NCBI GenBank assembly: GCA_937888595.1
Contig: CALARK010000021.1
Location: forward strand, 434,001 to 498,000
From: an uncultured Sterolibacteriaceae bacterium
GTDB lineage: Bacteria > Pseudomonadota > Gammaproteobacteria > Burkholderiales > Rhodocyclaceae
DNA length: 64,000 bases
Reading direction: 5' to 3'
Shown: positions 32,571 through 41,499 of the stretch, one piece after another
How the letters are laid out: every line of letters begins with the position of its first letter
How positions within the stretch are numbered: the first letter of the stretch is position 1
Program-made: the position numbers and the translations under genes
The notes under the pieces: model-generated
Told to the model about the DNA's origin: nothing
The model's input: only the letters and a program-made list of their open reading frames with translations
Databases searched by the model: none

Positions 32571-33161
32571 ATGATGCCGCCCCGCCTACGCTGCGCACTC
32601 CTCGCCCTGGCGTTCGGCTTGTGGGCGGGCCTGGTGCAGGCGGGCAGCATCGTGCCGGAAAACGCCGCGCTCGTTGCCGATGAGCAGGGCCAGGCCCTGA
32701 CGGTGAAGTTTTCCATCGAACTCGGCCCGCGCCTCGAGGAGGCGGTCGGGCGCGGCGTGCCGCTCAATTTCCGCTTCGAATTCGATCTCAAGCGCAAGCG
32801 GCGCTACTGGGTCGACGAGCACATCACCGGACGCGTGCTCGAGTACCGCCTCGGCTATCACGCCCTGACCCGCCAGTACCGCCTGTCGCTCGGCAACCTG
32901 CACCAGAACTTCGCGTCGCTCGACGAGGCCCTGCAGGCGCTGTCCCGCGTGGTACGCCTGCATGTGATCGACCGGGATGTCCTCATCGCTGGTGATACGT
33001 ATCTCGCGGCCGTGCGCCTGTCGCTGGATCACAACCAGCTGCCCAAGCCCCTGCAGGTGGACGCCATTGCCGACAGCGACTGGCGGGTCGAAGCCAAAAC
33101 ACTGCGGTGGGAGTTCACACCCGCCATCCCCCAGCTCCTTCCTCCCGGAAGGGGAGACTAG
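32571..33161 (+). CDS. DUF4390 secreted protein, C terminus formed by a repeat element
   Basis: A 196-residue protein with a signal peptide (about 1-25, ending GLVQAG) and a DUF4390 domain (PLNFRFEFDLKRKRRYWVDE, YRLGYHALTRQYRLSL). In this family the gene normally sits between rsmB and ntrY, as here; its role is unknown but periplasmic. The last residues after TLRWEF (TPAIPQLLPPGRGD) and the stop codon are encoded by the GC-rich hairpin repeat, so the native C terminus was probably replaced or extended. Confidence 0.88.
   Translation: MMPPRLRCALLALAFGLWAGLVQAGSIVPENAALVADEQGQALTVKFSIELGPRLEEAVGRGVPLNFRFEFDLKRKRRYWVDEHITGRVLEYRLGYHALTRQYRLSLGNLHQNFASLDEALQALSRVVRLHVIDRDVLIAGDTYLAAVRLSLDHNQLPKPLQVDAIADSDWRVEAKTLRWEFTPAIPQLLPPGRGD
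33120..33158 (-). repeat. GC-rich hairpin repeat, copy A
   Basis: This copy shares the blocks AGTCTCCCC, a short hairpin (TTCC/GGAA) and GCTGGGGGATGGCGGG with the other hairpin copies, here read on the minus strand. It overlaps the end of the DUF4390 gene. The adjacent GGATCGAGCGAAGCGAGCC (minus strand) is shared with the copy at 61670. Confidence 0.7.
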
Positions 33162-33210
33162 TGGCTCGCTTCGCTCGATCCATGCCGCCCGTCCGCGGTT
33201 CTGTCGGCCG

Positions 33211-35073
33211 ATGATCGTCGCGCTCGCGATCACCGTCGGCTTCGCCGCCCTGCTGATCTTCCTGCTCGCCACGGCGAGCGCCGACACGGCCTTCCTCGCC
33301 AGCCACACGCTGTTGCTCATCGGCGTGAATGCGCTGGCGGCACTGGTGCTGCTGGCCCTGGTGATCGCCCAGGTGCGCCGGCTGTTTCGCGAATACCGCG
33401 CCGGCGTTTTCGGCGCGCGGCTCAAGTCCAGGCTGCTGCTGATGCTGGCGCTGATGGCGGTGGTGCCCGGTGCGCTGGTCTATGCGGTATCGGCCCAGTT
33501 CGTCGTCAGGAGCATCGATACCTGGTTCGACGTGCGCGTCGAGGCGGCGCTCGAAGGCGGCATCGACCTCGGCCGCGGCGTGCTCGACGCGATGCAGGCC
33601 GACCTGCTCGCCAAGGGGCGCGCGATGGCCTACGACCTGGCCGATGCGAATTCCCCGGGGGCCGTGCTGCTCAACCGCCTGCGCGAGCAGGCCGGCGTGC
33701 ATGCGGCGGCGCTGCTCACGGCGGGCGGCCATCTGGTGGCGAACAGCAGCGGCGACCTGCGCGGCCTGCTGCCTGCACTGCCCGAAGCCGCGCAGTTGCG
33801 CCAGGCGCGCCTCGGCACCGGCAGCGTGCGCGTCGAGGGCGATGCGACGAGCGGCTTCGTGGTGCGCGCGCTGATTCCCGTCGGCGGCTACCGCCTCGAT
33901 ACGGAGCCGTTCGTGCTGCAGGTCGAGCAGCCGGTGCCCGAAGCCATCACCCAGAGCGCCGAGGCGGTCGAGGCGGCGCACCGCGACTACCAGGAGCTGC
34001 AGCTGGGCCGTGCCGGCCTCAAGCGCATGTACCTGATGACGCTGACTTTCGCCCTGCTGCTGGCCCTGTTCGCCGCCATCGTCCTCGCCTTCTTTCTCGC
34101 GGCACGGCTCGCCAAGCCGCTGCTGATGCTGGCTGAGGGCACGCGCGCTGTGGCCGACGGCGACCTGACGCCGCGTGCGGTCCTCGCGTCCGATGACGAA
34201 CTGGGCGTGCTGACCCGTTCCTTCAACGAGATGACCATCCAGCTTGCGGAAGCGCGGGTCGAGCGCGAGACGGCGCAGCGCGCCGCCGTCTGGGGCGAGG
34301 TGGCGCGCCGACTCGCCCACGAGATCAAGAACCCGCTGACGCCGATCCAGTTGTCCGCCGAACGCCTGCAGATGAAGCTGGCCGGCAAGCTGGACGCGAC
34401 GGATGCGGCGATGCTCCAGCGCGCCACCCGGACCATCGTCGACCAGGTCGAGGCGATGAAGAACATGGTGAACGACTTCCGCGACTATGCGCGCCTGCCG
34501 CCGCCGGTGCCGAAGCCGCTGGACCTCAATGCGCTGGTCGGCGAAGTGCTGGAGTTGTATGCGGACGGCCCGGTCCCCATCGTCGCGTCGCTGGCACCGC
34601 AGCTGCCGCCGGTCATGGCCGATGCCGACCAGATCCGCCAGGTGCTGCACAACCTGATCAAGAACGCCGGCGAGGCGATGGCGGATGCAAAAGTCGGTGC
34701 CGGCGGGACGGCGGCGCAGAAAGTCTCCCCGCCCGAGAGGGCGGGGCTGGGGGTGGGCGGGCCTGGAAAAGTCGGTGCCGACGGGACGGCGCCAGCCACG
34801 ATAGAGCTCACCACCGCCGCCTCGGACAGCATGGCCGCCCTCGTCGTCAGCGATCACGGCCACGGTTTCCCGCCGGAAATCCTCGCCCGCGCCTTCGAGC
34901 CCTATGTCACCACAAAGGCCAAGGGCACCGGCCTCGGGCTGGCGATCGTCAAGAAGATCGCCGACGACCACGGCGGCGCGATCCGCCTTGCCAACCGCGC
35001 GCAAGGCGGTGCCGAAGTGACGCTGTTATTGCCGCTTCATCGCCCACCACAGCGCGACGTGGCAGCGGCATAA
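33211..35073 (+). CDS. ntrY: Nitrogen-regulation-type sensor histidine kinase NtrY
   Basis: A 620-residue kinase: N-terminal membrane helices (about 1-80), a periplasmic sensor region (about 95-270), another helix, a HAMP domain (about 300-350), the HisKA domain with the phospho-histidine in RRLAHEIKNPLTP (H370), and a HATPase domain with N box (NLIKNAGEAMAD), G1 (DHGHGFP) and G2 (GTGLGLAI). It pairs with NtrX 24 bp downstream. Residues 494-527 are an insertion of 34 codons, exactly one 102-bp composite repeat, between the N box and the following strand. The frame is kept. Confidence 0.92.
   Translation: MIVALAITVGFAALLIFLLATASADTAFLASHTLLLIGVNALAALVLLALVIAQVRRLFREYRAGVFGARLKSRLLLMLALMAVVPGALVYAVSAQFVVRSIDTWFDVRVEAALEGGIDLGRGVLDAMQADLLAKGRAMAYDLADANSPGAVLLNRLREQAGVHAAALLTAGGHLVANSSGDLRGLLPALPEAAQLRQARLGTGSVRVEGDATSGFVVRALIPVGGYRLDTEPFVLQVEQPVPEAITQSAEAVEAAHRDYQELQLGRAGLKRMYLMTLTFALLLALFAAIVLAFFLAARLAKPLLMLAEGTRAVADGDLTPRAVLASDDELGVLTRSFNEMTIQLAEARVERETAQRAAVWGEVARRLAHEIKNPLTPIQLSAERLQMKLAGKLDATDAAMLQRATRTIVDQVEAMKNMVNDFRDYARLPPPVPKPLDLNALVGEVLELYADGPVPIVASLAPQLPPVMADADQIRQVLHNLIKNAGEAMADAKVGAGGTAAQKVSPPERAGLGVGGPGKVGADGTAPATIELTTAASDSMAALVVSDHGHGFPPEILARAFEPYVTTKAKGTGLGLAIVKKIADDHGGAIRLANRAQGGAEVTLLLPLHRPPQRDVAAA
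34689..34790 (+). mobile_element. 102-bp composite element: 24-bp repeat, hairpin, 24-bp repeat
   Basis: Direct copies of the 24-bp repeat at 34689-34712 (23/24) and 34767-34790 (22/24) bracket a GC-rich block at 34722-34763 that starts AGTCTCCCC and contains a perfect 8-bp stem, CCCCGCCC and GGGCGGGG, with loop GAGA. The whole unit is 102 bp, or 34 codons, inserted in frame in ntrY. A second unit of the same length and order is at 60130-60231. Confidence 0.82.
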
Positions 35074-35097
35074 TGCGCGAAACGGATTTCTAGCCAT

Positions 35098-36360
35098 ATG
35101 CCACAAATTCTGGTCATCGACGACGAAGTCGGCATCCGCGAACTCCTGTCGGAAATCCTCACCGACGAAGGGCACGATGTCGCCACCGCGGAAAATGCGG
35201 CCACCGCGCGCGCCTGGCGCGACGCGCGCCGGCCCGACCTCGTCCTGCTCGACATCTGGATGCCCGATACCGACGGCGTGACCCTGCTCAAGGAATGGGC
35301 CGCTGCGGGCCAGCTGACCATGCCGGTGCTGATGATGTCCGGCCATGCCACCATCGATACTGCGGTGGAGGCGACGCGCATCGGCGCGGTCGGCTTCCTG
35401 GAAAAGCCGATCGGCATGCAGAAGCTGCTCGCCAGCGTCAAGCAGGCGCTCGAAAGCGTGCCCAAGGCGGGTGCGGTCCTGTCGCTGGCCGCCTTTCCGC
35501 GTTCCGCACCGCTGAAAGACCTGCGCCGCCGTCTCGAGCAGGTGATGAACCGCAGCCGTTCCGTGCTGCTGCGCGCGCCAGCCAGCTCCATCGTCGATCT
35601 CGCGGCACGCACCCTGCAGACGCCAGGCAAGGCCTGGATCGATATCGGCCACGATTCCAACCCGCTGACGCTCGAGGTGCTGAACCAGGCCAGCGGCGGC
35701 GTGCTGTATTGCGGCGAATTGTCGCGTCTCACGCGCCTGCAGCAGAAAAACCTCGCCTTCGCGCTCGAGCGCCTCGAACGCCACAACCTGCGCATGGTCG
35801 TCGCCACCACGCTCGACGCCCATGCGCTGGTCGCGCAGGGCTGGGATGAGGATGTCGTCAAGACGCTGTTCGACGTCAGCATCGGCCTGCCATCGCTCGC
35901 CGAACTGAAGGACGACGTGCCCGATCTCGCCACCCATCTGCTCGTCCAGCTCGTCGAGGCCGGCGAAACGCCGAACCGGGTCTTGTCGGTCGCCGCGCAG
36001 AACGCCCTGCGCCAGCACCCCTGGCCCGAGGGCTACGCCCAGCTGAAGAGCACGGTCAAGTCGCTCGCGCTGGCGGCGCTGGAGGAGGAGATCAGCGCCG
36101 AGGACGTGCAGCACCTGCTGTCGCCCGGCGCCGCCGGCCTGCCGGAAGTGCCGCCCGGCCTGCTGCCGGAAATGCTCACCCTGCCGTTGCGCGAGGCGCG
36201 CGAGATGTTCGAGAAGCTCTACTTCGAACACCACATCCGCCTCGAGGGCGGCAGCATGACGCGGCTGGCGGAAAAGACCGGACTCGAGCGCACGCACCTG
36301 TACCGCAAGCTCAAGGACCTCGGCCTGCGCAACGCCTCGAAAGACAGCGAGGAAAACTAG
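35098..36360 (+). CDS. ntrX: NtrX-like response regulator with degenerate AAA+ domain
   Basis: A 420-residue regulator with a REC domain (phospho-acceptor D52 in LLDIWMPD), a central region corresponding to the sigma-54 interaction AAA+ domain, and a C-terminal Fis-type helix-turn-helix (about 385-412; MTRLAEKTGLERTHLYRKLKDLGL). The central domain lacks a Walker A motif (VLLRAPASSIVDLAAR in its place) and no GAFTGA loop is present, so it probably cannot activate sigma-54 polymerase. It more likely acts as a DNA-binding regulator controlled by NtrY. Confidence 0.9.
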   Translation: MPQILVIDDEVGIRELLSEILTDEGHDVATAENAATARAWRDARRPDLVLLDIWMPDTDGVTLLKEWAAAGQLTMPVLMMSGHATIDTAVEATRIGAVGFLEKPIGMQKLLASVKQALESVPKAGAVLSLAAFPRSAPLKDLRRRLEQVMNRSRSVLLRAPASSIVDLAARTLQTPGKAWIDIGHDSNPLTLEVLNQASGGVLYCGELSRLTRLQQKNLAFALERLERHNLRMVVATTLDAHALVAQGWDEDVVKTLFDVSIGLPSLAELKDDVPDLATHLLVQLVEAGETPNRVLSVAAQNALRQHPWPEGYAQLKSTVKSLALAALEEEISAEDVQHLLSPGAAGLPEVPPGLLPEMLTLPLREAREMFEKLYFEHHIRLEGGSMTRLAEKTGLERTHLYRKLKDLGLRNASKDSEEN

Positions 36361-37791
36361 ATGCGCATCCTGATTCTCGGCGCCGGACAGGTCGGCGCCA
36401 GCGTCGCCGAGGCGCTCGCCTCGGAAGCCAACGACATCACCGTCATCGACCAGAACCGCGAGAGCCTGGCGCAGATCGCCGACCGGCTCGACGTTCGTAC
36501 CCTCGCCGGGAATGCCGCCTACCCGTCCGCCCTGCGCGAGGCCGGCATCGAGGATGCCGACCTGCTCGTCGCGGTCACGCAGTCGGACCAGACCAACCTC
36601 GTCGCCTGCAAGATCGCGCGCAGCATGTTCAACGTGCCGACGCGCATCGCCCGCCTGCGTTCGCCCGACTTCCTCGACGACGCGCTGCTGTCCGACGAGA
36701 ACTTCTCGGTCGACTATGCGATCTGCCCGGAACAGGAAATCACCGAGTACATCGGCAAGCTGATCGAGTTTCCCGAGGCCCTGCAGGTGCTCGAGTTCGC
36801 CGGCGGCCGCGTCACGCTGGTCGGCGTGCGCGCCTTCCAGGGCGGCCTGCTGGTCGGCAAGCCGATCCGTGCCATGCGCGAGCACCTGTCCGAGAAAATC
36901 GATGCCCGCATCGCCGCCATCTTCCGCGAGCACCAGCCGCTCGATCCGGATGGCCATACCGTCGTCGAATCCGGCGACGAGGTGTTCGTGCTCGCCGCCA
37001 GCGAGCACATCCGCCCCGTGATGCGCGAGTTGCGGCGCATGCAGCAGCCGGTCAAGCGCGTCATGATCGCCGGCGGCGGCAACATCGGGTTCCGGCTGGC
37101 CGGGCTGCTCGAGGAGCGCTACGAGGTCAAGGTGGTCGAGCGCGACCGCCAGCGTGCCGAGGTCATCGCGGCGAAGCTCGGCAAATCGCTGGTGCTGGTC
37201 GGCGAGGCGACCGACGAGAACGTGCTCACCGAAGAGAACATCGACGAGATGGACATGTTCCTCGCGCTGACCAACGACGACGAGGACAACATCATGGCGG
37301 CCTCGCTGGCCAAGCGGCTCGGCTGCCAGCGCGTGTTGGCCCTCATCAACCGCCGCGCCTATGCCGACATGGTGCAGGGTGGGCCGATCGACATCGGCCT
37401 GTCGCCGGCGCAGGTGTCGATCGGCACCCTGCTCACCCACGTGCGGCGCGGCGACGTGGCACGCGTGCATAGCCTGCGGCGCGGCGCGGCCGAGGCGCTC
37501 GAGCTTGTCGCCCACGGCGATGCGAAAAGCTCCAAGGTGGTCGGCCGGCGCATCGACGAACTGCCCGTCATCAAGGGTGCGCACGTCGGCGCCATCGTGC
37601 GCGAGATGCCGGAGAAGTTCGATGTCACCGGCGAGAACGGCCGCATCCTGGGGCGCAGCAACCAGCGCGTCATCATTCCCCACCACGACACGGTGATCGA
37701 AAGCGGCGACCACGTCATCATTTTCTGCACGCGCAAGCGCCTCGTCCGGGAAGTGGAAAAGCTTTTCCAGGTCGGCTTCATGTTCTTCTAG
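36361..37791 (+). CDS. trkA: Trk system potassium uptake protein TrkA
   Basis: A 476-residue peripheral membrane protein with two RCK units. Each has a Rossmann NAD-binding loop (ILGAGQVGASVAEALA at the N terminus and IAGGGNIGFRLAGLL in the second half) and a TrkA-C domain. It gates the TrkH channel in response to nucleotides. Its ATG follows the ntrX stop directly, and trkH starts 9 bp after it, so ntrYX-trkAH looks like one transcript. Confidence 0.96.
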   Translation: MRILILGAGQVGASVAEALASEANDITVIDQNRESLAQIADRLDVRTLAGNAAYPSALREAGIEDADLLVAVTQSDQTNLVACKIARSMFNVPTRIARLRSPDFLDDALLSDENFSVDYAICPEQEITEYIGKLIEFPEALQVLEFAGGRVTLVGVRAFQGGLLVGKPIRAMREHLSEKIDARIAAIFREHQPLDPDGHTVVESGDEVFVLAASEHIRPVMRELRRMQQPVKRVMIAGGGNIGFRLAGLLEERYEVKVVERDRQRAEVIAAKLGKSLVLVGEATDENVLTEENIDEMDMFLALTNDDEDNIMAASLAKRLGCQRVLALINRRAYADMVQGGPIDIGLSPAQVSIGTLLTHVRRGDVARVHSLRRGAAEALELVAHGDAKSSKVVGRRIDELPVIKGAHVGAIVREMPEKFDVTGENGRILGRSNQRVIIPHHDTVIESGDHVIIFCTRKRLVREVEKLFQVGFMFF

Positions 37792-37800
37792 GCGGCCGGC

Positions 37801-39258
37801 ATGCGCTTCCTGCCCGTCTTCAACGCCCTCGGCGTGATCGTGTTCCTGTTCGGGCTGATGATGCTTGCCCCGCTGGGCGTCTCCTGGTACCACGGCGACG
37901 GTGCACAGACCGCCTACGACGAGGCCTTCGCCGTCACGCTCGTCGCGGGACTGCTGCTGTGGCTGGGCACGCGCCGCCGCCGCCGCATCGAGCTGCGGGT
38001 GCGCGACGGCTTCCTGCTGGTGGCACTGACCTGGACGGTCCTGCCGTTCTTCGGTGCGCTGCCGCTGCTGATCCACATCCCCGGCCTGTCCTTCACCGAT
38101 GCCTACTTCGAGGCCACTTCGGGCCTGACGGCCACCGGATCGACCCTGCTGGTCGGCCTTGATGCGCTGCCGATCTCGATCAACTTCTGGCGCACCTTCA
38201 TGCACTGGCTGGGCGGCATGGGCGTGATCGTGCTGGCCGTGGCGATCCTGCCGCTGCTGGGCATCGGCGGCCGCCAGATCTTCAAGGCCGAGGTGCCCGG
38301 CCCGATGAAGGAGTCCAGTCTGACGCCGCGCATCGCCGAGACCGCCAAGGGCCTGTGGGGCGTCTATCTCGTGCTGACCATCGCCTGCGCGCTCGCCTTC
38401 GTGCTGGCCGGCATGGAGAAATGGGATGCCGTCATGCATGCCTTCAGCGTCATGGGCCTCGGCGGCTTCTCGACGAAGGACGCCAGCCTCGGCCATTTCG
38501 CGAGCGTGCAGGTCGAACTGGTGGCGATGGGTTTCGCGCTCCTGTCGGGCATCAACTACGCGACCCACTTCCTCGCCTTCCGAGCCCGCAGCATCAGCGC
38601 CTATCGCCACGATGCGGAGTTGCCCTTCTATTTTTCCGTGATGGCGATCAGCATCCTCGCCCTGACGGCCTACCTGATGCAGTTCGATATCTACGAGAAT
38701 GCCTGGACCGCGCTGCGCTATGTCGCCTTCCACAGCATTTCGCTGGCGACCTCGCTCGGTTTCGCCACCACCGACTACGCGGCCTGGCCGATGTTCGGCC
38801 AGCTCTGGATGCTCTTCCTCGGCAGCTTCTTCGCCTGCTCCGGCTCCACCGGCGGCGGCATCAAGATGATGCGCGCCATCATCCTCTACAAGCAGGTCTT
38901 CCGCGAGGTGCTGCGTGCCATGCATCCGCGCATCGTCCATCCGGTACGCCTCGGGCGGCAGGTGGTGGCCGAGCCGGTCCTGCACGCCGTGCTGGGATTC
39001 AGCTTCATCTACATGGCCATCATCGTTTCGCTCACGCTGCTCATGTCGGCGAGCGGACTGGAGCTGGTCACCGCCTTCTCGGCGATCGTCGCCACGCTCA
39101 ACAACACCGGCCCCGGGCTGGGTGCGGTCGGGCCGGCCAGCAACTTCTCCTCATTGACCGATTTCCAGACCTGGGTCTGCGCCTTCGCGATGATTCTCGG
39201 CCGGCTTGAAATCTTCACCCTGCTGGTGGTGCTGACGCCCGCCTTCTGGCGCAAGTAG
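37801..39258 (+). CDS. trkH: Trk potassium transporter membrane subunit TrkH (first copy)
   Basis: A 485-residue transporter with about ten membrane helices and four pore-loop repeats. The filter-like segments are recognisable as SGLTATGSTLL, SVMGLGGFSTKDASLGH, SLATSLGFATTDYAAWP and TLNNTGPGLGAVGP. With TrkA it makes the Trk K+ uptake system. Its N terminus (MRFLPVFNALG) and most of its length are closely repeated in the second trkH at 41500, so a duplication is evident. Confidence 0.96.
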   Translation: MRFLPVFNALGVIVFLFGLMMLAPLGVSWYHGDGAQTAYDEAFAVTLVAGLLLWLGTRRRRRIELRVRDGFLLVALTWTVLPFFGALPLLIHIPGLSFTDAYFEATSGLTATGSTLLVGLDALPISINFWRTFMHWLGGMGVIVLAVAILPLLGIGGRQIFKAEVPGPMKESSLTPRIAETAKGLWGVYLVLTIACALAFVLAGMEKWDAVMHAFSVMGLGGFSTKDASLGHFASVQVELVAMGFALLSGINYATHFLAFRARSISAYRHDAELPFYFSVMAISILALTAYLMQFDIYENAWTALRYVAFHSISLATSLGFATTDYAAWPMFGQLWMLFLGSFFACSGSTGGGIKMMRAIILYKQVFREVLRAMHPRIVHPVRLGRQVVAEPVLHAVLGFSFIYMAIIVSLTLLMSASGLELVTAFSAIVATLNNTGPGLGAVGPASNFSSLTDFQTWVCAFAMILGRLEIFTLLVVLTPAFWRK

Positions 39259-39339
39259 CGTACGCCGCACCGGCTGCCCGTTTACGCCTTTTTTACGTCG
39301 CCTGTAGGACACTGCGCGCTTCTTCCGCCGGCTGCACAC

Positions 39340-40812
39340 ATGCCCTTCCGCTGGTCACGCGCCCGCTATCCACTCGCCGTCGCCCTGTGCGCGACGACGT
39401 CCCTCGTCGCGCTGGTGTTGCGGCCGTGGCTGGACCAGGCGAACATCGTGATGCTGTTCCTGCTCGCCGTCTTCCTCGTCGCGCTGCGCCTCGGTCGCGG
39501 TCCGGCGGTGCTGGCCGCCTTCCTCAGCGTGGCCTGCTTCGATGTCTTCTTCGTGCCGCCGCATCTCTCCTTTTCCGTCGCCGACGTCCAGTACCTGGTG
39601 ACCCTCGTCGTGATGCTGTCGGTCGGCCTGATCACCACGCACCTGACCGCCCGGCTGGCCGAGCGGCAGGAGGCCGCCCAGGCCCGCGAAAGCGAGACGC
39701 GCATGCTCTACGGCCTCGCCCGGGACCTCGGCAGCGCCCTGACCGTCGACCAGGTGGCCGACATCGTCGGGCGTTTCCTGGGCAGCATGGGCATGTCGTC
39801 AGCATTGTCCATCGACGGCTCGGCCGGCGGGCCGGCGGACTTCCTCGTGCATGGCGCGCTGGATGAAGGGGCCCTGGCGTGCGCGTCCGACGCCTACCGT
39901 CGCAATGCACCGGTCACGGAGGATCCGCGTGCGGCCGGCATGATGTTCCTGCCCTTTTCCGGCGCCACGCGCGTGCGCGGCGTGCTCGCCGTCGGCACCG
40001 GCCGGGCGGAGCGGCTGCCGCTGCTCGATACCGTCGCGTCGCTGGCCGGCATCGCCATCGAGCGCCTCCACTACGCCGAGGTCGCCGCCCGCAGCGAACT
40101 GGATGCCGAATCGGAGAAGCTGCGCTCGTCGCTGCTCTCCTCGATTTCGCACGATCTGCGCACGCCGCTGACCAGCCTGGTGGGACTGGCCGATGCGCTT
40201 GCCGAACGCGGCACGAGCCTGCCGGACGACAGCGGCGAAACCGCCGCGATCATCCGCGACCAGGCGCATGCGATGCATCGCATGGTGTCGAATCTGCTCG
40301 AAATGGCCCGGCTGCAGTCGGGCCGCGTGATGCTCAACCGGCAGTGGCAGCCGATCGAGGAAATCGTCGGTTCGAGCGTGCGGCTGCTCGACGACAGCCT
40401 CGCCACGCGCCGCCTGGCCATCGACCTGCCGGCCGATCTGCCGCTGGTGAGCTTCGATGCCGTGCTGATGGAGCGCGTGCTGTGCAACCTGCTCGAGAAT
40501 GCCGTCAAGTATTCCGCGCCGGATGCGCAGATCATCCTGTCCGCGCAGCTGGTCGATGCAGAGCTGGAGGTCACGGTGTGCAATGCCGGTTCGGGTTTCC
40601 CGCCCGGGCGCGTCGACCGGGTTTTCGATCTCTTTGCCCGCGGCCAGCCTGAGCCGGCCATACCCGGTACCGGCATCGGCCTGGCGGTGTGCCGGGCCAT
40701 CGTCGCCGCGCACGGCGGCACCATCACCGCCGAAAACCGGCCCGGACAGGCCTGCGTCCGCTTCAGCCTGCCGCTGGGCACGCCGCCGGATGTGAGCGCG
40801 GAGCTGGCATGA
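39340..40812 (+). CDS. KdpD-like sensor histidine kinase lacking the N-terminal KdpD/Usp domains
   Basis: A 490-residue kinase corresponding to the C-terminal half of KdpD: a four-helix DUF4118 membrane unit (about 10-105, FFVPPHLSFSVADVQYLVTL), a GAF-like domain (about 120-245), HisKA with H271 in SSISHDLRTPLTSL, and HATPase (NLLENAVKYS, GTGIGLAVCRAIV). Full KdpD is about 900 residues and begins with a KdpD/Usp region that is missing here. It overlaps the kdpE-like gene (ATGA) and lies between two trkH genes, so control of Trk transport is likely. Confidence 0.9.
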   Translation: MPFRWSRARYPLAVALCATTSLVALVLRPWLDQANIVMLFLLAVFLVALRLGRGPAVLAAFLSVACFDVFFVPPHLSFSVADVQYLVTLVVMLSVGLITTHLTARLAERQEAAQARESETRMLYGLARDLGSALTVDQVADIVGRFLGSMGMSSALSIDGSAGGPADFLVHGALDEGALACASDAYRRNAPVTEDPRAAGMMFLPFSGATRVRGVLAVGTGRAERLPLLDTVASLAGIAIERLHYAEVAARSELDAESEKLRSSLLSSISHDLRTPLTSLVGLADALAERGTSLPDDSGETAAIIRDQAHAMHRMVSNLLEMARLQSGRVMLNRQWQPIEEIVGSSVRLLDDSLATRRLAIDLPADLPLVSFDAVLMERVLCNLLENAVKYSAPDAQIILSAQLVDAELEVTVCNAGSGFPPGRVDRVFDLFARGQPEPAIPGTGIGLAVCRAIVAAHGGTITAENRPGQACVRFSLPLGTPPDVSAELA

Positions 40813-41495
40813 CCGAGCCGCCCCGCATCCTTGTCGTCGAAGACGAGCCGCAAATCCGCCGTTTCGTCAGCGACGCCCTGCGCAAGGAGGGCGCGATGCC
40901 GCTGGCCGCCGGGGCGGCCCGGCAGGGTCTGGACGCCATCGTCACGCACGAGCCGCAGCTGGTGGTGCTCGATCTGGGCCTGCCGGACATGAGCGGGCTC
41001 GAGTTCATCCGCTCGCTGCGCACCTGGAGCCGTGTCCCGGTCCTGATCCTGTCCGCCCGTACCGACGAGCAGGACAAGATCGAGGCGCTCGACGCCGGTG
41101 CCGACGATTACCTGACCAAGCCCTTCGGCGTCGGCGAACTGCTGGCGCGCGTGCGGGTGCTGCTACGCCGCCATGCGGCCGACACGGACGCCACCCCGCT
41201 TCGCCGTTTCGGCGACATCGAGGTCGACCTGGCCCGCCACACGGCCCGATGCGGCGTCGAGGACCTGCACCTGACCCAGATCGAATTCCGGCTGCTGGCG
41301 GTCCTGCTGGCCGGCGCGGGCAAGGTGCTGACGCATCGCCACCTGATGCGCGAGGTATGGGGGCCCGGCCATGCCGGCCAGGAACACTACCTGCGGATCT
41401 ACGTGCGCCGGCTGCGACAGAAGCTGGAGGCCGACCCCGCCCGGCCGCGCCACCTGCTGACAGAGACCGGCGTGGGCTATCGCTTCCAGCTCTGA
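40809..41495 (+). CDS. KdpE-like OmpR-family response regulator
   Basis: A 228-residue regulator: REC domain (acidic pocket VVEDEP, phospho-acceptor D55 in LVVLDLGLPD, lysine in LTKPFG) and a winged-helix DNA-binding domain (about 130-225; RLLAVLLAGAGKVLTHRHLMREVWG and RIYVRRLRQKLE). It is cognate to the KdpD-like kinase by overlap. No kdpFABC genes are in the window; trkH starts 4 bp after its stop, the best candidate target or partner. Confidence 0.92.
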   Translation: MTEPPRILVVEDEPQIRRFVSDALRKEGAMPLAAGAARQGLDAIVTHEPQLVVLDLGLPDMSGLEFIRSLRTWSRVPVLILSARTDEQDKIEALDAGADDYLTKPFGVGELLARVRVLLRRHAADTDATPLRRFGDIEVDLARHTARCGVEDLHLTQIEFRLLAVLLAGAGKVLTHRHLMREVWGPGHAGQEHYLRIYVRRLRQKLEADPARPRHLLTETGVGYRFQL

Positions 41496-41499
41496 TGCC

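Noticed and set aside
35026..38985. A 1319-codon open frame on the minus strand opposite ntrX, trkA and trkH
   Set aside because: It is the antisense of three well-recognised genes; in DNA this GC-rich the third-position bias leaves long open frames on the other strand. It has no domain signature.
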